This document shows positions 51,970 through 59,922 of a DNA stretch of 64,000 nt, piece by piece; position 1 is the stretch's first letter; each line of letters begins with the position of its first letter. The notes beneath the pieces were generated by a model. It did not search any database, had not been told where the DNA came from, and saw only the letters and a list, made by a program, of their open reading frames with translations. This DNA is from Streptomyces alanosinicus (lineage in GTDB: Bacteria; Actinomycetota; Actinomycetes; Streptomycetales; Streptomycetaceae). The stretch covers positions 124,001 through 188,000 of the forward strand of contig NZ_BMVG01000008.1 of the NCBI RefSeq assembly GCF_014650595.1, written 5' to 3'. The position numbers and the translations under genes were made by a program.

Positions 51970-52410
51970 ATGGCAGAAGGCGATGCTCTCTCTACTCACG
52001 TCTTCGGCGTGCAGCTCGGCGGGTACATGGTCGAGTCGATCCAGGAGATCAGCGGGTTCTCCGTCGAGGAGGAGGTCGTCGAGGTCAAGCAGGTCACGTC
52101 GACGGGCAAGCAGATCATCCGCAAGCAGCCCGGGGCACGACAGGCCGGCGAGATCACGATCACCCGGGGACTCGACAAGAGCAGCGAGTTCACCAAGTGG
52201 ATCAAGGAGACGCTGAACAACGGTGCCGTCGACACCGCCCGGCAGAACCTGACCATCGAGATCAAGGACACCAAGGGCGAGACGGTCCGCCGTATCCAGC
52301 TGATGAACGGCTGGGCCTCCAAGTGGGAGGGCCCTTCACTCAAGGCCGGTGAGTCCTCGGCGGCCACCGAGACCGTCACGATCGTGTTCGAGGAGATCGT
52401 CGTCGAATGA
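51970..52410 (+). CDS. CIS inner tube protein (Afp1-like, gp19 family)
   Basis: A 146-residue tail tube protein of the T4 gp19 family. STHVFGVQLGGYMVESIQEISGFSVEEEVVEVKQ, GEITITRGLDKSSEFTKWIKET and VRRIQLMNGWASKWEGPSLK are typical. It forms the bulk hexameric inner tube inside the sheath. The ATG follows GGAAAGG. The 3' end overlaps the next gene by ATGA. A second tube-like gene at 56180 probably provides the layer next to the baseplate. Confidence 0.95.
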   Translation: MAEGDALSTHVFGVQLGGYMVESIQEISGFSVEEEVVEVKQVTSTGKQIIRKQPGARQAGEITITRGLDKSSEFTKWIKETLNNGAVDTARQNLTIEIKDTKGETVRRIQLMNGWASKWEGPSLKAGESSAATETVTIVFEEIVVE

Positions 52411-52910
52411 GGCGCCGTACCGTCACGGCCGGCAACCTGGAGGAGTTCCTGGAGGCGACGTCCCCCGCTGCGGCGGGCGACGAGCCCCAGGCTCCCCCGC
52501 AGGCTCCGGCCGCCCGCCCCGCGGCCTTGGCGGACCACGGGCTGCGCACGGAGTTCGAGTTCGAGCTGCCGCGCGGGTACGTGGACGAGGCGGGCACGCT
52601 CCACCGGCACGGCGCGATGCGTCTGGCCACCGCACGGGACGAACTGCGGCCCCAGATCGATCTGCGGGTCAAGGAGAACCCGGCGTATCTGAGTGTGGTG
52701 CTGCTGAGTCAGGTGATCACCCGGCTCGGCACCATCACCGATGTGCACGCGGGGATCGTGGAGCGGATGTACGCCACCGACGTGGCGTTCCTCCAGGACT
52801 TCTACCGCCGTGTCAACAGCGAGGGCCACACCCGCGCCGCGGTGGTCTGCCCGCACTGCGAGGGCGGCTTCGAGGTCGACCTCTCGGGTGGGCGCCTGGG
52901 GGAATCGTGA
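52407..52910 (+). CDS. CIS-associated conserved protein with CxxC motif
   Basis: A 167-residue protein of unknown biochemical role. After a short Pro/Ala leader, the core begins RTEFEFELPRGYVDEAGTLHRHG, then RLATARDELRPQIDLRVKENPAYLSVVLLSQVITRLG and helical YATDVAFLQDFYRRVNSE. It ends AAVVCPHCEGGFEVDL, a likely zinc ligand pair. The AYLSVVLLSQVI and LxDFYRxVN segments are reminiscent of phage tail assembly chaperones, so a chaperone for tube or tape measure assembly is possible. It is coupled on both sides (ATGA before, GTGA after). Confidence 0.75.
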   Translation: MRRRTVTAGNLEEFLEATSPAAAGDEPQAPPQAPAARPAALADHGLRTEFEFELPRGYVDEAGTLHRHGAMRLATARDELRPQIDLRVKENPAYLSVVLLSQVITRLGTITDVHAGIVERMYATDVAFLQDFYRRVNSEGHTRAAVVCPHCEGGFEVDLSGGRLGES

Positions 52911-53065
52911 CGTACGCACTCCCCCGGCTGCGGGAGGAGATCGCGTACATCGCCTACCACTTCCACTGGCAGCGCGAGGAGATCCTCGACCTCACCCACG
53001 CCGAGCGCCGGCAGTGGGTGACCGAGATCGCCCGTATCAACACCCGTGTCAACGAAGGCGGTTGA
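52907..53065 (+). CDS. Small CIS-associated protein (DUF6760-like)
   Basis: A 52-residue protein, too short for many gene finders. It reads LPRLREEIAYIAYHFHW then EEILDLTHAERRQWVTEIARIN. GTG at 52907 overlaps the preceding stop in GTGA. Small proteins of this kind (DUF6760) accompany phage-tail and CIS loci; the amphipathic, Trp/His-rich helix hairpin looks like the second half of a T4 gp14/tail-chaperone-like partner. With the upstream CxxC protein it might form a two-part assembly chaperone. This role is inferred. Confidence 0.75.
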   Translation: MTYALPRLREEIAYIAYHFHWQREEILDLTHAERRQWVTEIARINTRVNEGG

Positions 53066-53069
53066 GCTC

Positions 53070-56000
53070 ATGGCATGGCGGGACAGACTGCGCCGCCGGG
53101 CCACGGCACCGGGTGCCGGCGGCACCCCGGCCGGTCCCGGCTCCGCGCAGCCGGCCGTGCAGCGTGCCATGAGCACGCCCGCGTCCGGGGCGGCCGGTCC
53201 GTCCGTGCCCCAGGACTGGGACGGCGGATGGCGCCGTACCCGGCCACCGATGCTGACGGTGTCCCGTGCCCCGCTCGGTGTGAGCGACGGCCTCTCCTTC
53301 CGCTCGGGTCTCGCCTCCTGGCAGAACCCGTCGTTCGACGCGGGCCTCGGCCACGCACTGCTGCCTTCCGCACCGGTCGGTCTGGTGCGTGGCGTCACCG
53401 GCCCGGCCACGCCACGCGCCACCCACACCGCCGGCGGCCCCCTGCTGCTGCGTGTCCCGAGCCCGCAGGCCGAGGAGGCTGTCGAGGCGGGTCCGCGCGC
53501 CGGAGAACCCGCCCAGACCCGTCCGGACACGGCCGGCACGCAACAGCGTGCCGCTGCCCCCGTGCGTCAGGTGTCCCGCAGGGCACGACCCGGGGCCGGA
53601 CCCCATGACACCGGCGGGCGGCCGGATTCCGGGTCCCCGCAGCGGGCGGGGACCGACACGCCGAGCCCCGCCGGACCGGCGGCCACGGATCCGCGCCCGG
53701 CACCTCCCGGTACCGGCAGCGGTGCCAGTGGTGGCACGCCCGCTTCGGCACCCTCGGGCCGGGCCGGGCAGTCCGGCCCGGCCGTTCCGCCTGCCGTCCA
53801 GCGGTCGGCCGAGACGTCGCCCGGCCGCGCCCTCGTCGCCGCCGACCCCCTGGTCACGGTCACCGCACCGGACGCTCCCGTGCAGCGGTCCACCGCCGAA
53901 CCCGGCCGCCCGGCACCCGGACCCGAACTCCCGGTCGTCCGACGGATCGCCGTGGTGCCCCACTCCGCGGGCCACGCCCCCGCGCCCCGGACACCTTCCG
54001 GCCCCGGTACGACGCCGCCGCCGCGCCCTGACCGCACGGCACCGCACGGCCAGGCCACGACCGTTGCGACGGAACGCGCGGCTTCCGCCACCCCCGCGCG
54101 CGACGCCTCCGCCGCTCCGGCGCGCGATGTCTCCGCCTCCCCTGCCCCCGTGGCGAGGACCATCAGTGCCCGTTCCGTACGCCCTCGGCCGCTCAGCCCT
54201 TCGCTGACCGTCGCCCGACGGCCGGCCACGCCACTACGCCGCATCGCGGCACTGCGGCCCGAGCCCGAGCCCACGGCCGCTCGCCCCGCCGATCGCCCCC
54301 TCTCGGGCCCTGACGCGGTGCCGGCCGTCGTCGCACCAGCACCGTCGAACCCCGCGCCTGCCGTGCAGCGCACCGCCGACCCGGCGCACCCGGACACCCG
54401 GGCGCCGCTGGGCGCGCCGCTGCCGGAACTGCCCGCCACCGCCAGACCGCTCACCACCGGCGGGCCCGGGACGACCGCTCCGGCCACCGCCGCACACCCG
54501 GCGGACGCACCGACGCTCCCGATGGTGCAGCGGCAGGCGAGCGCGCCCGGTACGGACGCGACGCCGGGCCCGTACGTCTCGAACCCCGCGACACCCCAGA
54601 ACCGGCTCCGGCGCGAGCCCCGGCCTCAGATCCAGACCCGTCCCGCACCCCAGGCCCAGCCACAGACGCGGGCACAGACGCGGGCACAGGCACAGGGAGA
54701 GGCACAGACCGAGACGACCGGAACGACCGGAACGTCCCCTGGCACACCGCCCGTTCCCGGGCCGTCCGGCCCGCCCACGCGGCCTCAGCCGTCCGGCGCC
54801 CGTGTCCGTGGTGGACTCGGGGCACCGCTGTCCGCGATGCCGCCGACCGCGGAAGCATCGCCTTCGACCGGCCCCAGGGGCGCGACGGGCCGTCCGGCGG
54901 GCGGCGGCGCCGAGGCGCTCCCCCACGTCCAGCGCGCCCATGTGCGCCCGGACCACACCGTCACGAGCCCGCCGGCGACTGCCTCCAACGCCCAGCCGCC
55001 CGCCGCGCCCCTGCTGGGCACGACACACAGCGCGAGCGGCGGCGGGAACCCCAACTCACCTGCGGTCCAAGGGATTTCACTTCCGGCACCGAGTGCCCCG
55101 GTGCAGCGTGCCGGCGCGCCTGAGCCCCCGGCGCCCTCGACCGGCGCGTCGGCATCGCCGTCCGGCGCGGGCACGGGCGTGGGCGGACCGGGGCCGCTGG
55201 TCGTCACCCGGCCGGTCACCCTTGCCCAGCCAGGAACCGGCACCGGCACCGACTCCCCCGATGCGGGGACGCCCGGTGTGATCCAGCGCCGGACGCTCAC
55301 CGCTCAAGGACAGCGGTCCGCGCCCCGTACCCTCGCGCTGCTCGCCGCACGCCCGCTCGCGGTCAACACCCGTGTGCCGGAAGGTGTCGCACCGCCCTCG
55401 GCAACCCGTGCGGCCGAGCGCCCCGTCGTCGTCGCCGCGTCCTGGCGCCGTGCCCCGGACCCCGTCGTCAACGCCTCCGCACCCTCGCCCGAGCCGGGGC
55501 CGGCGGCCGAAGTACCGCACGTACAGCGCTCCGCCGCCGGACCGGTGCCGTCGGGACCGGCCGACTCGCCCGCAGGTACGGCCGGTTCGCCCGAGACCCG
55601 GCGGACCGTGCCCGGGGCGCGGCCGACCACGTCCGACCGGCGGGCCGTGCCCGTCGTACGGCCCGCTCCGTCCGTCCAACGCGCCGCCACCGGCGGCGAC
55701 ATGGCCGTACGACCGCACACGCTGCCGTTGTCCGATCCGCAGGCACCCGCACTCCCGGACCACCCGTACGGCCCGGCCGCCGCCACCCCGCCCGTGCCGG
55801 TGGTCCGTGCCACCCGTACGGCGCCGACCGCGCCCGCGGCGGCGCCGCGGGGGGCCGCCGGCTCCACCGGTCCGGCCGTGCAGCGCGAGACGACCCGGGC
55901 CGGGGGCGGCGCCGTACCCGGCGGGGTGCCGGTGCGGGCCGTACCGGCGCGGGGCCGGCCGCGGTCGGCCTCCGAGCCGCCGGCGCCCGGCACGGCCGGC

Positions 56001-56156
56001 GCCCGGGGGACGGGGTCGGCGGGTGCGCCGCAGGAGCCCGTGGTCGACCTGGACGAGCTGGCACGGCGACTGGTGGACCCGCTGGCCCGGCTGCTCCGCG
56101 CCGACCTGCGGCGCGGGCGCGAACGTGCGGGCCGTCCCTACGACGGACGCCGCTGA
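53070..56156 (+). CDS. Large Pro/Ala/Thr-rich CIS protein with recurring VQR motifs
   Basis: A 1,028-residue protein of unknown function, between the tube/chaperone genes and the second tube gene. After MAWRDRLRRRATAPG the sequence is almost all disordered (Pro, Ala, Thr, Gly). At least ten VQR motifs recur (PAVQRAM, PPAVQRSAE, APVQRSTAE, PAVQRTAD, PMVQRQAS, PHVQRAHV, APVQRAGA, PHVQRSAA, PSVQRAAT, PAVQRETT), plus IQR, VRR and VQG variants, spaced through the chain. One folded-looking stretch is at about 55-120 (DGGWRRTRPPMLTVSRAPLG); the C-terminal helix is VDLDELARRLVDPLARLLRADLRRGRERAG. Its place and size suggest a tape measure or tube-lumen protein, but this is inference. Confidence 0.7.
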   Translation: MAWRDRLRRRATAPGAGGTPAGPGSAQPAVQRAMSTPASGAAGPSVPQDWDGGWRRTRPPMLTVSRAPLGVSDGLSFRSGLASWQNPSFDAGLGHALLPSAPVGLVRGVTGPATPRATHTAGGPLLLRVPSPQAEEAVEAGPRAGEPAQTRPDTAGTQQRAAAPVRQVSRRARPGAGPHDTGGRPDSGSPQRAGTDTPSPAGPAATDPRPAPPGTGSGASGGTPASAPSGRAGQSGPAVPPAVQRSAETSPGRALVAADPLVTVTAPDAPVQRSTAEPGRPAPGPELPVVRRIAVVPHSAGHAPAPRTPSGPGTTPPPRPDRTAPHGQATTVATERAASATPARDASAAPARDVSASPAPVARTISARSVRPRPLSPSLTVARRPATPLRRIAALRPEPEPTAARPADRPLSGPDAVPAVVAPAPSNPAPAVQRTADPAHPDTRAPLGAPLPELPATARPLTTGGPGTTAPATAAHPADAPTLPMVQRQASAPGTDATPGPYVSNPATPQNRLRREPRPQIQTRPAPQAQPQTRAQTRAQAQGEAQTETTGTTGTSPGTPPVPGPSGPPTRPQPSGARVRGGLGAPLSAMPPTAEASPSTGPRGATGRPAGGGAEALPHVQRAHVRPDHTVTSPPATASNAQPPAAPLLGTTHSASGGGNPNSPAVQGISLPAPSAPVQRAGAPEPPAPSTGASASPSGAGTGVGGPGPLVVTRPVTLAQPGTGTGTDSPDAGTPGVIQRRTLTAQGQRSAPRTLALLAARPLAVNTRVPEGVAPPSATRAAERPVVVAASWRRAPDPVVNASAPSPEPGPAAEVPHVQRSAAGPVPSGPADSPAGTAGSPETRRTVPGARPTTSDRRAVPVVRPAPSVQRAATGGDMAVRPHTLPLSDPQAPALPDHPYGPAAATPPVPVVRATRTAPTAPAAAPRGAAGSTGPAVQRETTRAGGGAVPGGVPVRAVPARGRPRSASEPPAPGTAGARGTGSAGAPQEPVVDLDELARRLVDPLARLLRADLRRGRERAGRPYDGRR

Positions 56157-56179
56157 GGACAGGAACGGATGACCAACGG

Positions 56180-56605
56180 ATGACGGACAACATCTTCGCG
56201 ACGAGCGTGTTCTTCCGGCTCGCGATCGGCGGCAACGATCTGGGGGCCTTCCACACCTGCTCCGGGATGGGGGCCGAGGTGGAGATGGAGAGCTACGCCG
56301 AGGGCGGGAACAACGGCTTCACCTGGCAGTTGCCCGGCCGGGTCACCTGGTCGAACATCACCCTCACCCGGCCGGTCACCGCCGACACGGCGAAGATCGG
56401 GCGCTGGCTCGACCAGACGCTGCGGCGTGTGGAGCCCAAGGACGGCGAGATCGTGGCGCTGAAGCCGGATCTGACCCGGATCATCAGCTGGCAGGTGCTC
56501 GGCATCGTGCCGGTGCGCTGGCAGGGGCCGTCGTTCGACCCGTCGTCCTCACAGGCGGCGGTGGAGACCCTGGAGATCGCCCACGAGGGACTGAGGCCCT
56601 CCTGA
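56180..56605 (+). CDS. CIS second tube protein (baseplate-proximal, Afp5-like)
   Basis: A 141-residue gp19-family tail tube protein. FATSVFFRLAIGGNDLGAFHTCSGMGAEVEMESYAEGG is the typical start, with FTWQLPGRVTWSNITLTRPVT and IISWQVLGIVPVRWQGPSFD following. In other CIS loci a second, slightly divergent tube gene next to the LysM and spike genes forms the first rings on the hub. It ends in the TGATG that starts the LysM protein, so the two are coupled. Confidence 0.92.
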   Translation: MTDNIFATSVFFRLAIGGNDLGAFHTCSGMGAEVEMESYAEGGNNGFTWQLPGRVTWSNITLTRPVTADTAKIGRWLDQTLRRVEPKDGEIVALKPDLTRIISWQVLGIVPVRWQGPSFDPSSSQAAVETLEIAHEGLRPS

Positions 56606-57324
56606 TGCCTGCCATGCGCACCAGCCGGGCCAGGGCCCAGTTGACCCTGAAGGAACCCCCGGCGGCGGTCGGCGCGAAGCCCGGAGGGACGATCGCGCGA
56701 CTGAACCTCCAGTTCAATCCCAACACCCTGCAGCTGAGCAAGACCACCGAGTGGCGGCGTACCCCGTCGCGGATGGCCGGGCAGTCGGCGCTGCCGGAGT
56801 TCGTGGGCAGCGGGCCGCGGCAGCTGAGCCTGGAGGTCTTCCTCGACGCGACCTCGACCCATGACAACTCGGTGGAGCAGGCGGTCGAGACGCTGATGAA
56901 GGCGTGTGTGCCGAGCCCGGCGAGCCTCGCGCGGAAGAAGCCGGCCAGTCCCTGGGTGCGCTTCGAGTGGGGTAGGGCCCGTACGACGTCGTTCGACGGA
57001 GTGCTCTCCAGTCTGTCGGTGACGTACACGCTGTTCGACGTGGACGGCAAGCCGCTGCGGGCGACCTGTTCGCTGTCGGTGGAGGAGGCGAGCGTCGACC
57101 CGCCGGGGCAGAACCCCACCTCCGGCGCCCGGACGGCCCGCAGCACGCACACGGTCGTGGCCGGGGACAGCCTGGCGCTGCTGGCCTGGCGGGAGTACGG
57201 CGACGCGACGGCGTGGCGGGCCATCGCGGAGGCGAACGGGATCGACGACCCGATGGACCTGACGCCCGGTACCGAACTGGTGGTGCCGGCGCTCGGGGAC
57301 GCGGGCGCTGAGGAGGAACGGTGA
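56605..57324 (+). CDS. CIS baseplate/tube adaptor with LysM domain (Afp7-like)
   Basis: A 239-residue protein. The first part reads ARLNLQFNPNTLQLSKTTEWRR and GPRQLSLEVFLDATSTHDNSVEQAVETLMKACVP, then WGRARTTSFDGVLSSLSVTYTLFDVDG, the typical Afp7/Pvc7 body. A C-terminal LysM-type segment (STHTVVAGDSLALLAWREYGD, ANGIDDPMDLTPGTELVVP) closes it. In CIS particles this type joins the tube to the spike hub. It overlaps its upstream partner in TGATG and the spike gene in GTGA. Confidence 0.92.
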   Translation: MPAMRTSRARAQLTLKEPPAAVGAKPGGTIARLNLQFNPNTLQLSKTTEWRRTPSRMAGQSALPEFVGSGPRQLSLEVFLDATSTHDNSVEQAVETLMKACVPSPASLARKKPASPWVRFEWGRARTTSFDGVLSSLSVTYTLFDVDGKPLRATCSLSVEEASVDPPGQNPTSGARTARSTHTVVAGDSLALLAWREYGDATAWRAIAEANGIDDPMDLTPGTELVVPALGDAGAEEER

Positions 57325-59147
57325 CCACACCCGAGGCACGGGGCGGCCGGTCGTTCGCGGCGGACCCCGTCGTGGAGGCGCCCGGCGAGCTGCCGCCGAT
57401 CTGGGCGGCACAGCTGGTGAGCTGCGTGGTGGACGAGAACGTGGGCCTGCCGGACACCGCCGTGCTCACCTACCGCGACCCCGATCACGAGTTCCTGAAG
57501 TCGACCGGCATCACGCTCGGCACCCCGCTGCGGGTGTCGGTGGTGACGGTGGCCGGGCAGGCACGCGAGCGGCTGTTCAACGGCGAGGTCACGGCGGTGG
57601 AGATCGACCGGGACAGCACGGGCTCGTTCACGGTGGTGCGCGCCTATTCCAAGGCGCACCGTCTGCAGCGGGGCCGCAAGGTAGTGGCGTACCGGAACAT
57701 GACGGCGTCGGCGATCGTCCGCAAGGTGGCCGCCGGGGCCGGGCTGACCTGCGGGAAGGTGGAGGCCGCGCCCGTCACCTACAAGCAGCTCTCGCAGGCG
57801 AACGTGTCCGACTGGGACTTCCTGCAGTATCTGGCGGGCGAGAGCGGTGCACAGGTACGCGTCGACGACAAGGGGGTGCTGCAGTTCACCAGGCCCAAGA
57901 AGGCGTCCGGGGCGCCCGCGCCCTCGACCCCGGCCACCCAGAACCCGATGGTGCTGGAGTACGGGCGCAACCTGCTGGCGCTGCGGGCCTCGCTGTCGGC
58001 CGCGGACGGGGCCTCGCAGGTGGAGGTGCGCGGCTGGGACGTCACCACGAAGCGTCCGCTGGTGGCCCGCAAGCCGTCGGTGACCAGTGACACGGTGGTG
58101 CCGGGTCTGAGCCCGGCGCTGGCCGCCCGGTTCGGCACGTCGGCGAAACTGACCGTCACCGACACCCCGTACCGCACCCAGGCCGAGACCACCGCGGTCG
58201 CCGACGCCGTGGCCGATCAGGTCAGCGCGGGCTTCGGTGAGCTGGAGGTGCTGGCCGAGGGCAATCCGCGGCTGCGGGCGGGCGAGCCCGTGGCGCTCGG
58301 CAACGTCGGGCAGGCGTTCTCCGGCAAGTACACGGCGACGGCGGTGCAGCACGTCCTGGAGCCGCACGGCGGGTACCGGACGACGGTCTGGGTCAGTGCC
58401 AGCCCGGACCGCTCCCTTGCGGGCCTGGTGACCGGCGCCAACGCGCCGGGCCGCGGCCCGCGCATGCCGGGTCTGGCGATCGGCGTGGTGACGGACGTGC
58501 GCGAGCCGGCCGGCGCCGAGCGCGGTGCCGTACGGCTGAAGTTCCCCTGGCTGGACGACACTTACGTCACCGACTGGGTGCGCACCGTGCAGTGGGGCGG
58601 CAAGGGCGGCGGCGGTGTGGTGAGCCCCGAGGTCAACGACGAGGTGCTGGTCGGCTTCGAACAGGGCCTGCTGGACAGCCCGTACGTCATCGGCGGGCTC
58701 TACAACGGCGTGGACAAGCCCTCGAAGCACGACGTGCCGCTGGTCGACGGCACCAGCGGGAAGGTCAACCGCCGTTCCCTCGTGTCCCGTTCGGGACATC
58801 GGGTGGAACTGCTGGACGCACGGGCGCCGGGTCCCTCCGGGGTGCGGCTGAGGAGCGCCGACGAACGTCTGGAGGTGTTCCTGGACGACCGGCGGGACCG
58901 GATCGAGCTGAAGGTGTACGCCGGGAAGGGACGGCAGCCCCTCAGCTCCGTCCTGCTCGACAAGAACGGCATCACCCTGGACGCCGGGCGGGGCAACGTG
59001 AGCGTGTCGGGCCGGAACGTGGACATCCAGGGCCGGGTCGGAGTGACGATCGGCGGCCGCACCGTGAGCGTCAACGGCTCGTCGAACGTCACCGTCGACG
59101 GCGGTCTGCTGGGCGTCCTCAAGGCCAGGCTCATTCGGATCAACTGA
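57321..59147 (+). CDS. CIS VgrG-like spike/hub protein (Afp8-like)
   Basis: A 608-residue hub and spike. The N-terminal gp27-like part begins IWAAQLVSCVVDENVGLPDTAVLTYRDP. Then come FNGEVTAVEIDRDSTGSFTVVRAYSKAHRLQRGRK and DWDFLQYLAGESGAQVRVDDKG. The gp5-like OB fold follows (GLAIGVVTDVREPAGAERGAVRLKFPWLDD, VNDEVLVGFEQGLLDSPYVIGGLYNG), and a beta-helix with SVSGRNVDIQGRVGVTIGGR ends the protein. No C-terminal toxin extension is seen. The GTG at 57321 overlaps the LysM gene. It should trimerise at the tip of the tube. Confidence 0.94.
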   Translation: MTTPEARGGRSFAADPVVEAPGELPPIWAAQLVSCVVDENVGLPDTAVLTYRDPDHEFLKSTGITLGTPLRVSVVTVAGQARERLFNGEVTAVEIDRDSTGSFTVVRAYSKAHRLQRGRKVVAYRNMTASAIVRKVAAGAGLTCGKVEAAPVTYKQLSQANVSDWDFLQYLAGESGAQVRVDDKGVLQFTRPKKASGAPAPSTPATQNPMVLEYGRNLLALRASLSAADGASQVEVRGWDVTTKRPLVARKPSVTSDTVVPGLSPALAARFGTSAKLTVTDTPYRTQAETTAVADAVADQVSAGFGELEVLAEGNPRLRAGEPVALGNVGQAFSGKYTATAVQHVLEPHGGYRTTVWVSASPDRSLAGLVTGANAPGRGPRMPGLAIGVVTDVREPAGAERGAVRLKFPWLDDTYVTDWVRTVQWGGKGGGGVVSPEVNDEVLVGFEQGLLDSPYVIGGLYNGVDKPSKHDVPLVDGTSGKVNRRSLVSRSGHRVELLDARAPGPSGVRLRSADERLEVFLDDRRDRIELKVYAGKGRQPLSSVLLDKNGITLDAGRGNVSVSGRNVDIQGRVGVTIGGRTVSVNGSSNVTVDGGLLGVLKARLIRIN

Positions 59148-59182
59148 CCCCTGTCCCCCCGACTTTCTGCAAGGAGCACCCC

Positions 59183-59500
59183 ATGCCGGCCGCAGCCCGT
59201 ACCGGAGACCCCACCAACCACGGCGGTGTGATCGCCACCCCGCCGCCCGGCGCCGCCGTGCGGGTGGCGACCGTGCTCATCGGCGGCCGCCCCGCCGCCG
59301 TCGTGGGCAGCCTGCACACCTGCGCGGTGCCCCCGCACCTGGCCCTGGGGCCGGGCAACGTGGTCATGCCGAACCCGGCCGCGCTCGGCTCGGGTCCCGT
59401 CCTCATCGGCGGACTGCCGGCCGCGCGGATGCGCGACCAGACGACCTGCGGCGCGATGATCTCGGGCGGCGACCTGACCGTCCAGATCGGAGGCCTGTGA
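59183..59500 (+). CDS. CIS PAAR-type tip protein (Afp10-like)
   Basis: A 105-residue PAAR-like protein that sharpens the spike. It contains ARTGDPTNHGGVI, PAAVVGSLHTCAVPPHLALGPGNVVMPNP, GPVLIGGLPAARMRDQTTCGAMISGG, with the His and Cys spaced to hold a metal at the tip. AAGGAG precedes the ATG at 59183. There is no toxin domain after the PAAR, so an effector would be carried elsewhere, for example in the tube lumen. It is followed directly by gp25. Confidence 0.93.
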   Translation: MPAAARTGDPTNHGGVIATPPPGAAVRVATVLIGGRPAAVVGSLHTCAVPPHLALGPGNVVMPNPAALGSGPVLIGGLPAARMRDQTTCGAMISGGDLTVQIGGL

Positions 59501-59922
59501 TGAGCGAGCGGTTCATCGGGCGCGGCTGGGCGTTCCCGCTGCGCGTCGGGCCGACCGGCGGGATCGCCATGGTGGAGCGGGAACGGGAGATCGAGGAGGC
59601 GATCCGGCTGGTGCTCGGCACCGCGCCCGGAGAGCGCCCGATGCGCCCGGAGTTCGGCTGCGGCATCCACGACTACGTCTTCGCGCCCGGCGACGGCGCC
59701 ACCGCGGGGCGGATCGCGGGGGCGGTGCGCGAGGCGCTGGAGCGGTGGGAGCCGCGGATCACGGTGGACGACGTGGTGGTGGCCTTCGACGCGGTGGACG
59801 ACGGAACCCTCTACATCGACGTGCGCTACACGGTGCGGTCCACCAACGACCGGCGCAACCTGGTGTTTCCCTTCTACACGATCCCCTCCGAGGAGGGGGC
59901 CGAGGAAGCGGTCGCGGACTGA
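59500..59922 (+). CDS. CIS baseplate wedge protein gp25-like (Afp9-like)
   Basis: A 140-residue GPW/gp25 family protein. GRGWAFPLRVGPTGGIAMVEREREIEEAIRLVLGTAPGERPMRPEFGCGIHDYVF matches the family consensus, and the C-terminal YIDVRYTVRSTNDRRNLVFPFY is typical. It nucleates sheath assembly at the baseplate. The ATG at 59500 lies in TGATG with the PAAR stop; a GTG three bases upstream (59497) is also possible. It overlaps the baseplate J gene by one base. Confidence 0.94.
   Translation: MSERFIGRGWAFPLRVGPTGGIAMVEREREIEEAIRLVLGTAPGERPMRPEFGCGIHDYVFAPGDGATAGRIAGAVREALERWEPRITVDDVVVAFDAVDDGTLYIDVRYTVRSTNDRRNLVFPFYTIPSEEGAEEAVAD

Noticed and set aside
53070..56156. VQR protein as a DUF4157-type toxin carrier
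   Set aside because: VQR-like motifs occur in such proteins, but no HExxH-type DUF4157 metallopeptidase core or toxin domain is visible here.
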